From contig OX419759.1 of the NCBI GenBank assembly GCA_948567375.1, positions 33,023,493 to 33,087,492 on the forward strand: 64,000 nt of DNA, given 5' to 3'. The DNA comes from Lunularia cruciata (taxonomy: Eukaryota; Streptophyta; Marchantiopsida; Lunulariales; Lunulariaceae). Below, one piece after another: positions 1-12,253 of this stretch (its first letter is position 1; the number at the start of each line of letters is the position of its first letter). The notes beneath the pieces are model-generated. The model did not search any database and was not told where the DNA came from. It saw only the letters and a list, made by a program, of their open reading frames with translations. Position numbers and translations under genes: made by a program.

Positions 1-1515
1 CATGACTTAAAACTATACTTGTAAATGGATCAAATATTAACTTTGCTTTTCTCACTCTTGTGAATCTCCTTGGTGTTGGAACAACTTTTTTTCAGATTTT
101 TTGTGCTCCTCTTATTGTACTTCTTGTTAATTGGACTCTTCATGTTCTTTGGATGCATCATGAATATGATCTTGAGGTGCAATTTGGTCTATCATGACTT
201 GTTCTTGGACTTAATATCCGAATCAACATACTCTGGTTCAATTGACTTTTTGGTGTGCATTCTTACATTCCTTGTACATCTTGCTTTCTTGGATGATCAC
301 ATTCCTACTAAGTATCGCTTTATTATTCTCATAATCATATAGTCTATAAATATACGTGTCACTATTATAGCTAATGAATATACACTTTTGGGACTTGGTG
401 TCAAACTTCTTCCTATCTTTGTTGTCTATAAGGGCATATGTTATGCAACCAAATACCTTTATGAAGGAATAATTTACATTCTTACCTAATCATGCTTCCT
501 TTGGTATCTTTCCATCCACCTCACTAGATTGACTTATGTTGATCAAGTATATAATTGTATCAATTGTAGCAACTCAAAGATGGAGCAATAATCATGCATG
601 TAATTTCATATATCTTACTCGCTCCAAGATAGATTGGTCCATCCTTTTTATTACAATATTTTTTTGTAGTGTTCTTGAAATATTCTTTATACCATGTGTG
701 CCTTCTTGGCTCAAGAACTTTTTGAACTGTTGACATGTATACTTGCCTCCATTGTTAGATTTAAATGATTTAATTTGACAACATGTATCTCTCTTTACCA
801 TTGCTTTCTACATCTCAAACACATTGAAAACTTCTAATTTTTCACAAAGAGCATAAATCCATATCTTCCTTGTTGCATCATCAATTAAGGTGACAAAGTA
901 CCTCTTTCCTCCATATGAAAAATCCTATGTTAGACCCCATACATTGGTTTGTACCAACTCCAATTTCTTGCTTTTGTTCTATATCAACCTTTTAGTTTAA
1001 AACTGACTGCTTTTTGCTTCCATAGATATAGGTCTCACAAAAATCTAACTCAACCTTCTTCAAACTTGGCAACAAGTCTCTTGTGTGTAACTCCTTTATA
1101 CTTTTCTCACCTAGATGCACTAGTTTTTGATACCATAATGAAGATGGATTTTTTTAAGCCACAATAACTACAACACTATCATCATCATCTCCTTGGAGTA
1201 GGTAATTATACATGTACAAGTTTCCTTTTGCTTTTAGCCTAGCTCTTGATGTTAACTTGTATTCTCCACTTCAGAACATTCTAACAAAACCTTCCTCATC
1301 AAGTTTGCTAGTTGAGATGAGATTTTTATCCACTTGAGGGATGTACCTTGTCTCTTATAAGGTAAGCTTTGCTCCACCAAGAATCTTGATCACAACCAGT
1401 CCCTTCCTAGCTACATGACATGTTTGACCATTTCCCATGACCACTTGTCCAGAATCTCCAATGCAATAATTACTAAACAAGCTTTTCTTTGAGGTACAAT
1501 GAAAGGAAGCTCTAG
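1..1515 (-). pseudogene. Ty1/copia pol remnant (protease, GAG-pre-integrase, integrase)
   Basis: Read on the minus strand from 1515 downwards, this is the front half of a copia Pol polyprotein. A protease segment (ASFHCTS, then VVMGNGQTCHVA and RYIPQVDKNLIS) is followed by the GAG-pre-integrase segment near 1130-1040 (LVHLGEKSIKELHTRDLLP). The integrase core near 790-740 reads SFKSNNGG, where the family normally has an Asp in the first N position, so a catalytic residue is lost. The post-integrase segment near 460-420 reads FIKVFGCITYA. Many stops and frame changes show it is dead. The RT domain would lie beyond the left edge. The matching gag and 5' LTR are at 7.3-8.8 kb, separated by gypsy element A. 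Family assignment is firm; exact residues are read by eye. Confidence 0.85.
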
Positions 1516-2032
1516 TATAACAACATAGAATTTACAAATGAGTTAGTTGAGACTAATGAAGTAGAAAATAGGCCAAATTAGCAAAGAATTGTAAGAATGT
1601 TCTAGAAGCATCTAGTAAGCTTCTTCTTGGTACCTTCTAAGTATAAGGTAATGTGTATGCCAAGTAGGCAACCTCTCAAGAAGCTTCCTAAGAAGCTTCT
1701 TGAGAAGTTTCCTGACTAACTAAGTTGCATGCCAAGTAGGTGGTTTCTAGAAAAAAAAGCTTCTTAGGAAGCTTCCCAACTAGCTTAGTTTCCATGCCAA
1801 GTTGATGTCTTCTAAAAGAAGCTTCTTGAGAAGCTTCATGGTTAGCTTAGCTTGCACTCTAAGAAGATGGCTTTTAGAAAGCTTCTTGAGAAACTTCCCA
1901 AGAGCCTTGTATGTTCTCTATAAATACCAAAGCCTAAGCTCATGCTAGGCATTTGGAGTTTCCCTCATTCAAGAGTCCTAATGTAATCTTTCATTCTGGT
2001 CTTCCATTCTCTTATTTCTCTCCTCGATATTA
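1516..2032 (+). repeat. 5' LTR of element A
   Basis: It aligns with the 3' LTR at 6797 over most of its length: both open with (T)ATAACA or TGTAACA followed by AATTTAC or GAGTTTA, GAGTTAGTTGAGACTA and AATAGGCCAAATTAGC. The middle is built from repeated GAAGCTTC palindromes. A TATA-like TATAAATACCAAAGCC lies near 1919. The right edge is estimated, because the primer binding site that normally marks it is missing here. Confidence 0.85.
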
Positions 2033-2209
2033 GAGTTTATAGACCACCAAATCCATTTCCTCCAAACCATTGGGATTTTTGTGTTCATGAACTACCTAAG
2101 TACTTTTGATTGTAACTTACGTAGAGCGGTGGCCATGTTGCACTTATGTGTTAACTTAGATAATTTTAGGTAGTTTGATAGAGTAGTAGCCATGGTAGCA
2201 ATGTCTGAA

Positions 2210-3115
2210 GTTATCATATTTATGCAACAACAAATCGAGCACCTTATTTGATTGCTAGAAGAAAGAGACTATCAAAGACAAGAGCATGTAGAGAGAGCAC
2301 AATTTCAAGAAGCAGAAGAGCAAATCCAATTTCCAAAGCCCAATGTATTTGAAGGGAAAACCCTCTTGGGTGTAATGTAGAATTTTTTGTTTGATTGCAA
2401 ATATTATTTTGACACTACAAATCTTCAAGATGAATGGAGACATATTCTTTTGGATTCAAGCCAATTGGATGGAATGGCAAAACTATGGTGGCAATTCCAA
2501 CTGGAGCAAGTTGAATGATAATTTTTTATGCTATTCTCAACATAGGAAGAATTCAAGAGTGCAATGTTTAGGAGATTCCAAGCTATAAATGTTGCACAAA
2601 CCGCACGAGAGAGATTGGTAGAATTGAATAAAATTGGTTTTGTGAAGAGCTACATCACTCAATTCTAAAATACCATAATGCAAATTCTAGATATACTAGA
2701 AAGTGAAGCTCTGGATTGATTTGTGAGGTGCTTGAAGTCACATGCCAAATTGGAAGTGACCATATGGGACCCCAATTAGATGAAGTTATGCAGTTTGATG
2801 AGCACTTTGACTCCTTGGTTCCCACAACTTGGTCTTGATCTCAACCTTCACAAAACCTACCAAACAATACATATGGATGGAGGAGCAAGCATTGATGGAG
2901 ATTGAAGTTGTTTAATGAAGACAACTTGGTACTACATATAGGAAGAGACTACAACAAAATGGTGGTTGCTTTTATTGTTGCCAAATTAGACATCATATTG
3001 TTGAATGTCTACTTAGGAATGGATGACCTTAATAAATTATCCAGATGGAATTCATGGAGCGCAATGATCACGGAAACAAAGAACCCCAATAAGAGATATC
3101 AAGCCACCTGTTGAG
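2210..3115 (+). pseudogene. gag remnant of element A
   Basis: This stretch matches the gag of the related elements B and C in order and wording (for example the segment around 2900-3110 corresponds to 51450-51610 in element C). Frames are broken repeatedly. Recognisable pieces include a capsid-like segment and a region ending in GMDDLNKLSRWNSWSAM, which in the other copies precedes the protease. No zinc knuckle can be read with confidence. Gag normally forms the virus-like particle that packages the element RNA; this copy cannot make it. Confidence 0.65.
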
Positions 3116-3118
3116 AAC

Positions 3119-6100
3119 TTGATTAGTTTCAATGGGATTGAAGGTTTGACCTTTGCAAGTTTGCTTTACTTGCAAGGTATGATATTTGATTATGGTTATA
3201 AGATTTTGGTTGATTTTGGAAGTTCAAAAAACTATATGTTTATGCAATTAGGAAAGAAATTAGGTATTACTATCAAGCCAATATTTGGAAATAGATTGAT
3301 GATGGTAGATGGTAGATGGTAGAAAGTGTTATGCATTCTATACCTCAAATCTTATTACGTTCAAGATTTGGAAGGAGTATTTGGAGTGTATAAGGTTTGT
3401 AGTAGCATCTTTATATTATGATGTCATTCTAGGTCTACCTTGGCTTTAACGTCATAAGGTTCAATTTGATTGGACATAACAACAAATCCAAGTACAACAC
3501 CAAGGTAAAAATTACCAATTAGATTGTTTGGCACTTTTGAATAAGACACTTAAAAAATAATCAATCCCAAGATGGGAAGTTTGTTAGTAAAGTAGTCATA
3601 GAGCAAGCTTTGGAAGATCATATTCTTGTGTTTGTGATGTGTATCAAGCCAATTGCACACGGAGAATCTTATGAGGGCCCAAAATCTCACCAAGCAATAG
3701 TTCATCAGATAGTTCATGAGTTTGCAAATGTGTTTCTAGATGATATGCCAAAGGGGTTACACTCCAATTGTGGTATGCCCTTCAAGATCAAGTTATTGCC
3801 ATGAAGTACTCTCATGAGTAGATCAATTTATCAGCTCTCACCAAAGGAGTTAGAAAGGCATTGAATAACATTGATGGAGTTGTGGGAGAAGGCTTTCATA
3901 TAACATAGTACATTCCTTGGAGATTATCGGTACTATTTGTCCCAAAGAAGGATGGAAGACTTCACTTTTGTATTGACTATCATGGCCTCAATAAACAAAT
4001 TGTGAAGAATACATATCCTTTGCCTTAGATTGATAACTTTGTTGGATCAATTGAATAGAGCACAATAGTTTTCCAAGTTGGATCTTTAAAGTAACTATTG
4101 ACAGATTCCCATATTGATAGGGAGGATGTGCAGAAGACTTCACTTTTGTATTGACTATCATGGCCTCAATAAACAAATTCTGAAGAATACATATCCTTTG
4201 CCTTAGATTGATAACTTTGTTGGATCAATTGAATAGAGTACTATACTTTTCCAAGTTGGATCTTTAAAGTGACTATTGACAAATTCCCATATTGATAGCA
4301 AGAATGTGCAGAAGATTTCCTTTTATACAAGGTATGTGCATTTTGAATGGAGAGTTCTACCTTTTGGGCTCACCAATGCTCCAAAAATTTTCATAGATCA
4401 AATGCATCAAGTATTGGATAGGCTATTGGATTGGTATGTGGTTTTGTTCTTGGATGATATTTTAATATATATAGGAAGATGGAGGTAGAACATACGAATC
4501 ATGTACAAGAATTCCTAAGACTATTTTCTCATTGGAAGTTTTATTGCAAGAAGTCAAAATGTGCTTTTTGGCAATAGAAAGTTACCTTCTTGGGTCATAA
4601 GGTCTCATTGGAAGAGATCAAGATAGAAGAGGAAAAAATCAAGGCCATTCTAATTGGCCTACACCAAAGGATGCCACAAAAATGTGTGCATCCAATGGAT
4701 TGGTAATTTTTTTCGACAATTCATCTACTATTATGCTCATGTAACCACACCATTGACCAATCTCTTAGGGAAGGCCTCCAGCTTTTAGTGGACCACCAGC
4801 ACAAAGAAGAATTTAAGAAACTGAAGCATATGGTGTCCTCATGACCCATCCTTCAACCATATGATCCTCAACTACCTATGTGGTTGATTTGATCCTTCTA
4901 AAGTTACCATTGGAGCAGTGTTGTAGCAAGAATTTTCAAATGGAGTACATCTTATTACTTTTGTATCTTGTTGTCTAAACACCATAGAAAGGAATTACTC
5001 TACTTGAGATCAAGAACAACTAGCAATGATATATGCCACTAAGTTATAGAGACATTATCTCTAGGAGAGACAAGTGACAATACAAACCATCACAAACCTT
5101 TGTTGTAGATATTACATTTAGAGCACATAAAGAGTCAAAATCATGGATGGAAGGAACAACTATAATTTTTTGATATCAAGCTTGAGTACAAGCACAACAA
5201 ATTTTATTTCATCGCCAATGTTATATCACAAGGACCAAATTTGATTTCCTAAATCTCTCATCACAACAACAATTAGGATAGCGTCAATCAACTCAAAGGT
5301 CCAAATTAAATTTAGAATCACTTTACAACACAATCCCTATTTTCAATTGGTACAAGGTAATCTTGTAGCACATGACAAGGAGTACAATACATTTTTACTC
5401 AAAGAAGGACTTTTATGTTGCAAGAATTGTATTTGTGTTCCAACTATATGTGATCTACACTTAGCGTGGTTTCAAGAGACACATGACTTACCAATTGCAT
5501 GACACATGGGGGTGGACAAGACCTTGATTACTCTACAACAACAATGGTGGTGGCCAAACATGGTACATGAAGTTTGAGACTTTGCTTGATCTTGTGAGAG
5601 TTGCACATGCAATAAATTTAGCAACAAAAAATTGGGTGGACTACTCCAACCACTTCCTATCCCATCTACTTGATGAGAGCATGTGAGCTTCTCATCATAT
5701 CCTTGTTAAGGACAAAGTAAGGTCATACAAAAATTGTAGTATTTGCTGATAAGCTTAGAAAGCAAATCCATTTAGCACTAACATTTGATACAATGGATGC
5801 TACAATATTGGTCTAGATATATTTTGACAATGTCTTCAAGTATCATGGGATAACTTGTCTCATCTCAAATCATGATCCTTGTTTCATAGGTAAATTTTGG
5901 CAAGCACTCTTCAAGCTACTCCACACCAAGCTTGCTTGTCCCTAACCTATTCTCCTTGAATTGATGGGCAAACTGAATGTGCAAGTATATCCTCCAAGGT
6001 GAAAATTGCACCTTAGAGGATATGTTTCATGCCTTTGTCAATGTTCACCATACCAATTTGGATGAATCACTTGTGGTTGTTGACTTTGCTTACAATAACT

Positions 6101-6779
6101 CCAAGCAAGAAAGCAATGGATTCTCTCCCCTTCTTCTTTAATTTTAGCCGAGACCTACTTGTTCTAGATTCTCTTCTTGCTCCTTTGCCATCTCTCATTC
6201 CTCATACTTTGACCTTCTTGTCCACAATATCTCACTCCTTATAGCAAGCCAAATCTGATCTAATTGTTGCTCAAAATTGTCAAAAGAAATATGTGTATCA
6301 ATATCGGCATGATCTCATCTTTCAATTAGGTGATAAGGTCATGTTTTCTTGTAGTAACCTACCCCTCATACTTGGTACTTAATTTTATAAACTTTTTCTT
6401 AATTGGATATGTCCATTTGATGTTGCTCAAATCATTTCTCTTGTTTCTTATTGCCTTGCCTTGCCTAGTAATATGCAAATCTACTCTATCTTTCATATTT
6501 CAAAGTTGAAACCCTTTGTTGCTAATACATTTTCATTTTCCACTCGTGTCCAACCCTCTCTTCCTCCCATCCATATCAATGACCATAAGGAGTATGAAGT
6601 TGATCATATCCTTGCACATCGTAATCTTCAACATGATTATCAACAACACACAAAGTACAAAGTCCTTCAAAAAAGGAATCCACTTCATGATGCCACATAG
6701 GAGTCTCTTTCTCATCTCCATAATGCACAAGCAGCCATCCAAGATTTTGAAGCTTCCATGGTGACAAGGACATTACCAA
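3119..6779 (+). pseudogene. pol remnant of element A (PR-RT-RNaseH-INT-chromodomain)
   Basis: Protease: ILVDFGSSKNYMFMQ near 3205, followed by LMMVDGR near 3297; the family motif is D-S/T-G-S, so DFGS has lost the Ser. RT: LPFGLTNAPKIFIDQMHQVL and the catalytic box VVLFLDDILIY near 4435-4470. The RT core carries a 178-bp tandem duplication (separate entry). RNase H lies near 4850-5230. Integrase lies near 5480-6200, with a CX2C-like zinc end near 5595. The C-terminal chromodomain lies near 6580-6720 and reads EYEVDHILAHRNL followed by PLHDAT. Chromodomains direct chromovirus integrases to modified histones. Stops and frameshifts occur throughout. Confidence 0.8.
3961..4316 (+). repeat. 178-bp tandem duplication inside the RT of element A
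   Basis: The segment starting TTCACTTTTGTATTGACTAT at 3961 recurs at 4139, with a period of 178 bp and only scattered differences. It covers the RT palm segment ([12 protein letters not shown], then the region with two aspartates). The period is not a multiple of three, so it shifts the frame. Elements B and C have this segment once. Confidence 0.85.
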
Positions 6780-6796
6780 CTAGCGGTGGAGGAATG

Positions 6797-7250
6797 TGTA
6801 ACAATATGGAGTTTATGGACGAGTTAGTTGAGACTAAAAAAATAGCAAATAGGCCAAATTAGCCAAGAATTAGAAGAATGTTCTAGAAGCATCTAGAAGC
6901 TTCTTGGTACCTTCCAAATATTGAATAATTTATATGCCAAGTAGGTGGCTTCTAGAAAGAAGCTTCTTGGGAAGTTTCTCCACTAGCTTAGCTTGCACAC
7001 CAAGTTGGTGGTTTCTAGAAGAAGCTTCTTGAGAAGCTTTTGGTTAGCTTAGCTTGCACCCTAAAAAAGTAACTTTTAGGAAGCTTCTTGAGAAGCTTCC
7101 TAAGAGCCTTCTATGTTCCCTATAAATACCAAAGCCCAAGCTCATGCTAAGCATTTGGATTTTCCTCATTCAAGAGTCCTAATGTGATCTTTCACTCCAG
7201 TCTTCCATTCTCCTATTTCTCTCCTTAATCTTTTATATCTAGCTTTTATA
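6797..7250 (+). repeat. 3' LTR of element A
   Basis: It begins TGTAACAATATGG directly after the purine-rich tract and ends in CTTTTATA. The last 13 bp (CTTTTATATCTAG) are present twice in tandem at 7230-7242 and 7243-7255. I take 7250 as the end, because the copia reading frame then rejoins perfectly across TCTAG. It contains several GAAGCTTC palindromes and the TATAAATACCAAAGCC segment near 7119. Confidence 0.85.
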
Positions 7251-7283
7251 TCTAGAGTCTACGAACCACTTTTTGTAACCAAA

Positions 7284-8215
7284 TCAAAACCCATATATAA
7301 AAAATGTTTCCAAATGGAGTTCTTTATATGTCCAAATGGAGTTTGTTCTAACTATGTTTGCATCTTCATTCTCTTCTTGCAATTTTCTTTTATAGGCTTC
7401 ACTTTGATGCTTTCCATGTCTTACTTGGTGGTAATACCAACGTTCATTGTTCAATAGAACTTTCTTACCTCTTGTACTCTCTTTAGACTTTGATCTACCA
7501 TGACCATCGGGTATATACTTGCTCAAGCTTGTTCCACAATTTTGCATTGCCGATGTCATAGAAGATGTAGATGCTAAGTGACTATCTCTCCCAAAAGCTC
7601 TTCTTCACATCTCTTTTTCCATGATGCTACTTATGAAAATCTCAAGTGTCATATTGTCTTTTATGGTATTTAAAATCCCTTGCACAATTATGTGTTAATT
7701 CTCTTGTAGAGCACATAGAAATAATAGAGCATACAATTTCATATCTAAATTTTTGTCAACTAATTCCAACTGATTTGTAAAAAATTTATTAACATCTTCT
7801 ACTATAGATCTCATGTCAATCAATTTCATATTGACCAATTTCTTTAGTATAAATATTTGATTTGATGTAGAAGGCTTGTGATACATATTTTTCAAAATAT
7901 CCTTTCCTTCTTTTGCAATTTTAGCCTTTGTATTATGGTACCTTGTCTTTTTTTCAAGCTTAAATAAATTACACCATGTGCCTTTTGGTCAAGAATCTTC
8001 TATTTGGCATTTACTATTGGATCAACTTCCATCCTTTCTATCTTCACACCTTCAAACAAAGCATACAAATCCTTTTGTACAAATATTTCCACCATCCAAA
8101 ATCTTGTTCATAAATTTCTCAACTTCTATTTTATCTTCTGTCATTCTTATTTGCCTTTGAATCTAGGAACACTAACAATTCTTCCAAAAGAATATTTCCA
8201 TTCCAACATTGCTTG
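7284..8215 (-). pseudogene. Ty1/copia gag remnant
   Basis: The minus strand reads STSNQIFILKKLVNMKL followed by NLDMKLYALLFLCALQEN (7695-7895), the typical UBN2/copia Gag wording (K-x-L-x-x-L-x-x-M-K-L, then D-x-x-x-x-x-L-L-x-x-L-P). A basic, lysine-rich segment follows at 7284-7559, where a zinc knuckle would be expected. It belongs to the same element as the pol remnant at 1-1515, and the two halves are separated only by element A. Frameshifts and stops are present. Confidence 0.75.
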
Positions 8216-8225
8216 ATACCAATTG
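8211..8225 (-). other. copia primer binding site (initiator tRNA-Met type)
   Basis: On the minus strand the sequence just inside the LTR reads TTGGTATCAAGCAATG, close to the complement of the plant initiator tRNA-Met 3' end (TGGTATCAGAGC). It marks the junction between the copia 5' LTR and gag. Confidence 0.7.
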
Positions 8226-8765
8226 TTAAGAATCAAATGCTAACTCAATCATAGACATTAAAGTAAACATGGAAATGGATACAGGTTCTATTATCAAGAT
8301 TCATACAACTTGGATTGCATTCCCATGTAGAGATACTTTTCTACGAGTTCCACTAAAGTCAATAGGATTGTTGCAAATAAGGATTACAAAGAACTAATAA
8401 AAGAATGAACTCATTTCTTTCTCCCATAAAGAACTCTCCTTGTCTCTTCTCCACAAAATACTATCATGTGTTTGTATTGTTGGAATCAACCTCCACTTGA
8501 AACAAAGGAGTACTATTTATAATAAAACTAACCCTAAATGGAACCACCTATGGTGCTAACTAAGCCGAAATGTAAATGCAAACCAAGTTTAAATAATGTG
8601 CATTGCAGTCACCAAAAGTTCATGCTCCTTCACCTATAGAAAGAAATGCTCAACATATGCATATTAAGAGTGAAGGTCAATAGTGGATATTTTTTGAGGT
8701 TTTAGGTACTTCTATAGTCCACTCTTGATATAGTAAAAAAGCTTCCAATGATATATATGTATTGT
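8225..8765 (-). repeat. copia 5' LTR (right boundary approximate)
   Basis: It starts with TGTTAAGAATC on the plus strand, which is ...TTAACA at the LTR end in element sense, next to the primer binding site. On the minus strand a TATA box (TATAAATAG) lies near 8515, as expected for an LTR promoter. The far edge is not defined, because the partner LTR is outside the window. Confidence 0.5.
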
Positions 8766-8896
8766 TAGACCGTAATTACTACATTCTATAGCACACTCTT
8801 CATATAGTGAAATAGAATGTAATATTGTACATATATATATTACTATAATACAATCAACTCTCTATAATATTTTCTTCTTGATATAATTAAATTGCT

Positions 8897-8903
8897 CTTA
8901 TTT

Positions 8904-8943
<40 letters not shown>

Positions 8944-8978
8944 TAATGATATATGTAGTATATTTATACTACATATAT
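8897..8978. repeat. (ATTT)n microsatellite and 30-bp perfect palindrome
   Basis: About eleven ATTT units run from 8897 to 8942. Immediately after, 8949-8978 is a perfect inverted repeat with 14-bp arms (ATATATGTAGTATA) and a 2-base loop. Both sit in very AT-rich DNA. Confidence 0.9.
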
Positions 8979-10673
8979 AATTATTAATATAATATATAAT
9001 AGAAACATAACTCATATAGTAAATTATATATAATTTTTAATATATTATAGTAATTAAATTTATTCAATCATTTTTTAAGCTCCACTTTGAGGAATCTCTC
9101 TCCATGAAGATCAAGAAGTCAAGCACTTGACATATCAACAATACTTATTAGACAAATGGTGACTCAAATTCACTCCAATACTAGAGGATTTGGGTTACAC
9201 TTACTAGTTGTGTCTCCTATAACTAAGAGTTAGAAAGGCTCCACATACGAGGGAAGTGAGTTATTTGAAGCTTCAATTCAAGGTATATACTTCCTTGGGA
9301 GACTAAAATTTTAACCTAATGGTATTTCCAATGTTAGTTATTGTACAAATTCTAAATCTCTAGTTGGGATAAATATGTACTTCCAATTTTGACAATTCTC
9401 CAATTTTGACAATTTGGATATAATGTCAAATTCATATCACATAGCATTGAAATTTGAGTTTCTTACTTAATGCAAAAAACTAGTTGTAAATTGGATATCT
9501 TCAATTCCAATTCTTCACTCTATTTTTTCACATTAGTACTTGATTTCTAATTTTTCTCACACATTGAGTAGCATTCCTATCTTAATTTTACCATTTCACA
9601 ATTTGTTTTTGTAAGATCTTAAAATGCTTCCACATCCAATCCAACCAACTTATTACTATTCTACAAAACGTAACAACACTTTTGCATAATCCAAACAAAG
9701 TGACAAGATATTCAACAAATTATATATGGCAAATTCCAATGATTAAAAGTACCATTGAAAATAACCAAACTCAAAGATACTACTAATACATACTCTCAAA
9801 ATTGAAATTTAAGCAATTGAATTTCATGTTCACTTATTTTCTTAATTATAATTTGCATATACTTTTCTAACAAGCATCTTATGACACTCACCAAATCAAA
9901 TACTCTTTTGTACCAAAGAATCCAAATTACATTTTCAAACTATACCCATTCTAATTAAGAGTTCAATACAAAAGAAGGAAATGTTTTTGAAATGGAAATA
10001 TATATATCCCTTCTCGTAGTAACCAAGTCTTCTCTTAGTAGTCTAATCTTTGATGCACATGATATTGTAAGTAATAACTAAAATTTTAATTATATATGTA
10101 ACCATCACTAAATAATTCATGAAGGGTTGTTGATAAAATTGTGACCACCCAGATAGTCACTCAAACATTCTACCCAACTGACTCAAATAATACAAACAAG
10201 GTGATACAACCATCATTCTTTATTCTTGTATATAGGTCCTTTTATATCTACTCCCAATACATTGTATTATATCTACAACTCTATAATGCAATGGAATGGA
10301 TGGAGAAAGATAAATACACTAGTAATTGGAATAATGTAATTTGCTGGATTATGATAGTTACTGGTGTATTATTACCCGTTACATAATAGCTTTGTCAATG
10401 CAATTTCCCTATAAGTGTAATTATCTTAAGGATGCTTTATGATATCTTATGTTTTCGAAGCTAACATTAGATTTATTTATTTATTATTTTAGCTTTAGAA
10501 TATCTCTACTCGCCATAAGCGGAATATCATGTAAATATTTTATCAATTCAAGCTTTAACTCGGGAGCTTTTGGATAATGGCATAGGTTCGATCTAGGGTA
10601 ATCAAGAGTATGAACTAGAGCTAGTACTGTACCCGGCTTTTGGCAAGGGTCTTCGTGTTTTAAGCATATGGTG
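8979..10673. other. AT-rich spacer, no gene seen
   Basis: No recognisable coding motif, RNA gene or element end is visible. An 81-codon open frame at 10141-10386 has no family resemblance, and its composition matches the spacer. The last 200 bases before 10674 become less AT-rich, approaching the methyltransferase element. Confidence 0.6.
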
Positions 10674-11099
10674 TCATGCCATTTGTAGTTTTGCATCTAG
10701 ATGCTCGGACATTGGAGTTCTAGTGATAGTAGTTAGAGGCATTTTGGCCATTACTCATAGACTACTTTCCGACGGTCAGATTTCAGGTTTAGGGTACTGA
10801 CTTCATGGTGGGGCACACTGTCCGCACCGTCGGGTGTGCCGTCAACGGGACCGTTGGGAGGAGACCTAGGTCAAAATCAGGGGTATATCTTGGGAGTGCA
10901 GCTCCAAAGAGCTCACTTCTTTGATGTTGAGCCTTCGAGTTCATGGCTAGAGTGGACAGAAAGCCGGCGAGCATCACTTGGAGTCTCTATGCTAGAGTGT
11001 GTGTGGCTTGATTGTAATCAGTGCCCTATTGTTGGCAAGTTGTTGAGGATTAGATCAAGTATTGATCTGAGTTTGATTGATTCGAGTGGTAAACAATCT
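10674..11099 (+). repeat. left terminal repeat (LTR) of the methyltransferase element
   Basis: Similarity to 19679-20116 begins at TCATGCCATTTGTAG and ends at GTAAACAATCT. The two copies agree almost base for base over long runs, apart from a short divergent, indel-bearing patch near 10810-10830 and scattered substitutions. This implies the insertion is not recent. Confidence 0.85.
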
Positions 11100-12245
11100 A
11101 ATTACATCACAGAAGTGAGTCAAGGGGAAATTGGGTGCAGGAACTTCGAGTGTTGGTGGTATCTCCAAGCTCGGTGCATCGTGGTGTCTCAATCGAGTAG
11201 TTCAGATTTCCCTAAGAGAGTATGTGTGCGGAAGCGCTGGCAAAATTTGGAGCCAAGGGAGAAGCAATTTTCAAGCGGTAGTTGTGATTTTGAGCTCAAG
11301 ACCAATTTGTTATGAGTTGAGCTCAAAAACTGAAATTGAAGGTGGAGTTGGGAGCAGATTCTCACAAATTGAAGATTGTATGAAACCAATTTTTCCAATT
11401 TGGCTCGAGTGAAGAGTCAACTGAGGATTTAGTGGTCACCCATTTTTTGTGATTTACGTCAGATTTTACGTCAAATTTTGTGAAGGAGTTACGTCAGATT
11501 TTGGCAAAAAGAACTTGAAACTGATCTCGATGATCCTCGGTGATCCTCGGTGCTCAAGAAATAGATAGGTACTCCAATTATGTCAAATGCCAAATGGTGG
11601 CAGAGTCGGTCTTGTGTTGATTTATAGGATGGAGGGTTATTGTTTAGCATTCATGTGATTGGACCCCCTCCATTCTTTACTTCCTGTTTGTGCACCGTGT
11701 TTGTGTGAGATGCCCTAAATTTTGAGCGTTGGTGTTATGGTGTGCTCTCGATAATGAGGCTGGAGTGATGATCAGTCAGACTATCTTTGTTTCTCTCCAG
11801 TGAGATAGGAAGTGATGACCTACAGACCGTGAGAATGCGTGTTGTGATGGCAGGTTACAGGTCGCCCTTGCCCCTAGTATAGTTGTCTTAGTTACAATTA
11901 CATTAGTGGATAATGTTCAGCTAGTTTTGGCACTTGGTGGTGCTTGGTTGGTATTGGCACTTGGTGGTGCTCGGTTGGTGTTGGCACTTGGTGGTGCTCG
12001 GTTGGTGTTGGCACTTGGTGGTGCTCGGTTGGTGTTGGCACTTGGTGGTGCTTGGTTAGTGTTGGCACTTGGTGGGGTACTTGCAGTTGCGACTTGCGGT
12101 TGCAGTTAGTGGTTCTGGTTTGCTATTGCGGTTACTTGGTCACAACGGAGTTCTTTGGGGATTCTAGAAGAGTTAGCCCTGCAATACATAGTGGGTTTAC
12201 TCGGAGTGGCACTTGGTATCAGCCTATATCTCAGGTCCCAATGAG
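11100..12245 (+). other. leader region with 27-bp minisatellite (11928-12078)
   Basis: This is the untranslated-looking region between the left terminal repeat and gag. Open frames here have no family match. From 11928 to 12078 a 27-bp unit (GGCACTTGGTGGTGCTCGGTTGGTGTT and variants) is repeated about 5.5 times. 27 bp is nine codons, so the array stays open in one frame and would read as a repeated LVLALGGAR peptide; I doubt it is translated. Confidence 0.7.
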
Positions 12246-12253
12246 GGAGGAGA

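Larger units (their letters stand above)
1516..7250 (+). mobile_element. Ty3/gypsy chromovirus, element A
   Basis: A complete but decayed LTR retrotransposon, about 5.7 kb, inserted into the copia element. The 5-bp target duplication TCTAG is present at 1511-1515 and 7251-7255. LTRs lie at 1516-2032 and 6797-7250. The outer LTR ends have decayed from TG..CA to TA..TA. Internal order is gag, protease, RT, RNase H, integrase, chromodomain, all with stops and frameshifts. A purine-rich tract (GGTGGAGGAATG, 6785-6796) precedes the 3' LTR. The primer binding site expected after the 5' LTR has been deleted; the related element C keeps it. Same family as elements B and C further right. Confidence 0.9.

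Noticed and set aside
8949-8978. The perfect palindrome as a replication origin or terminator
   Set aside because: It lies in simple AT repeats where such palindromes arise easily; no further signals are present.
10836-11315. A 159-codon frame across the left LTR of the methyltransferase element
   Set aside because: It spans the LTR boundary; the matching frame in the right LTR (19853-20134) runs into unrelated sequence.
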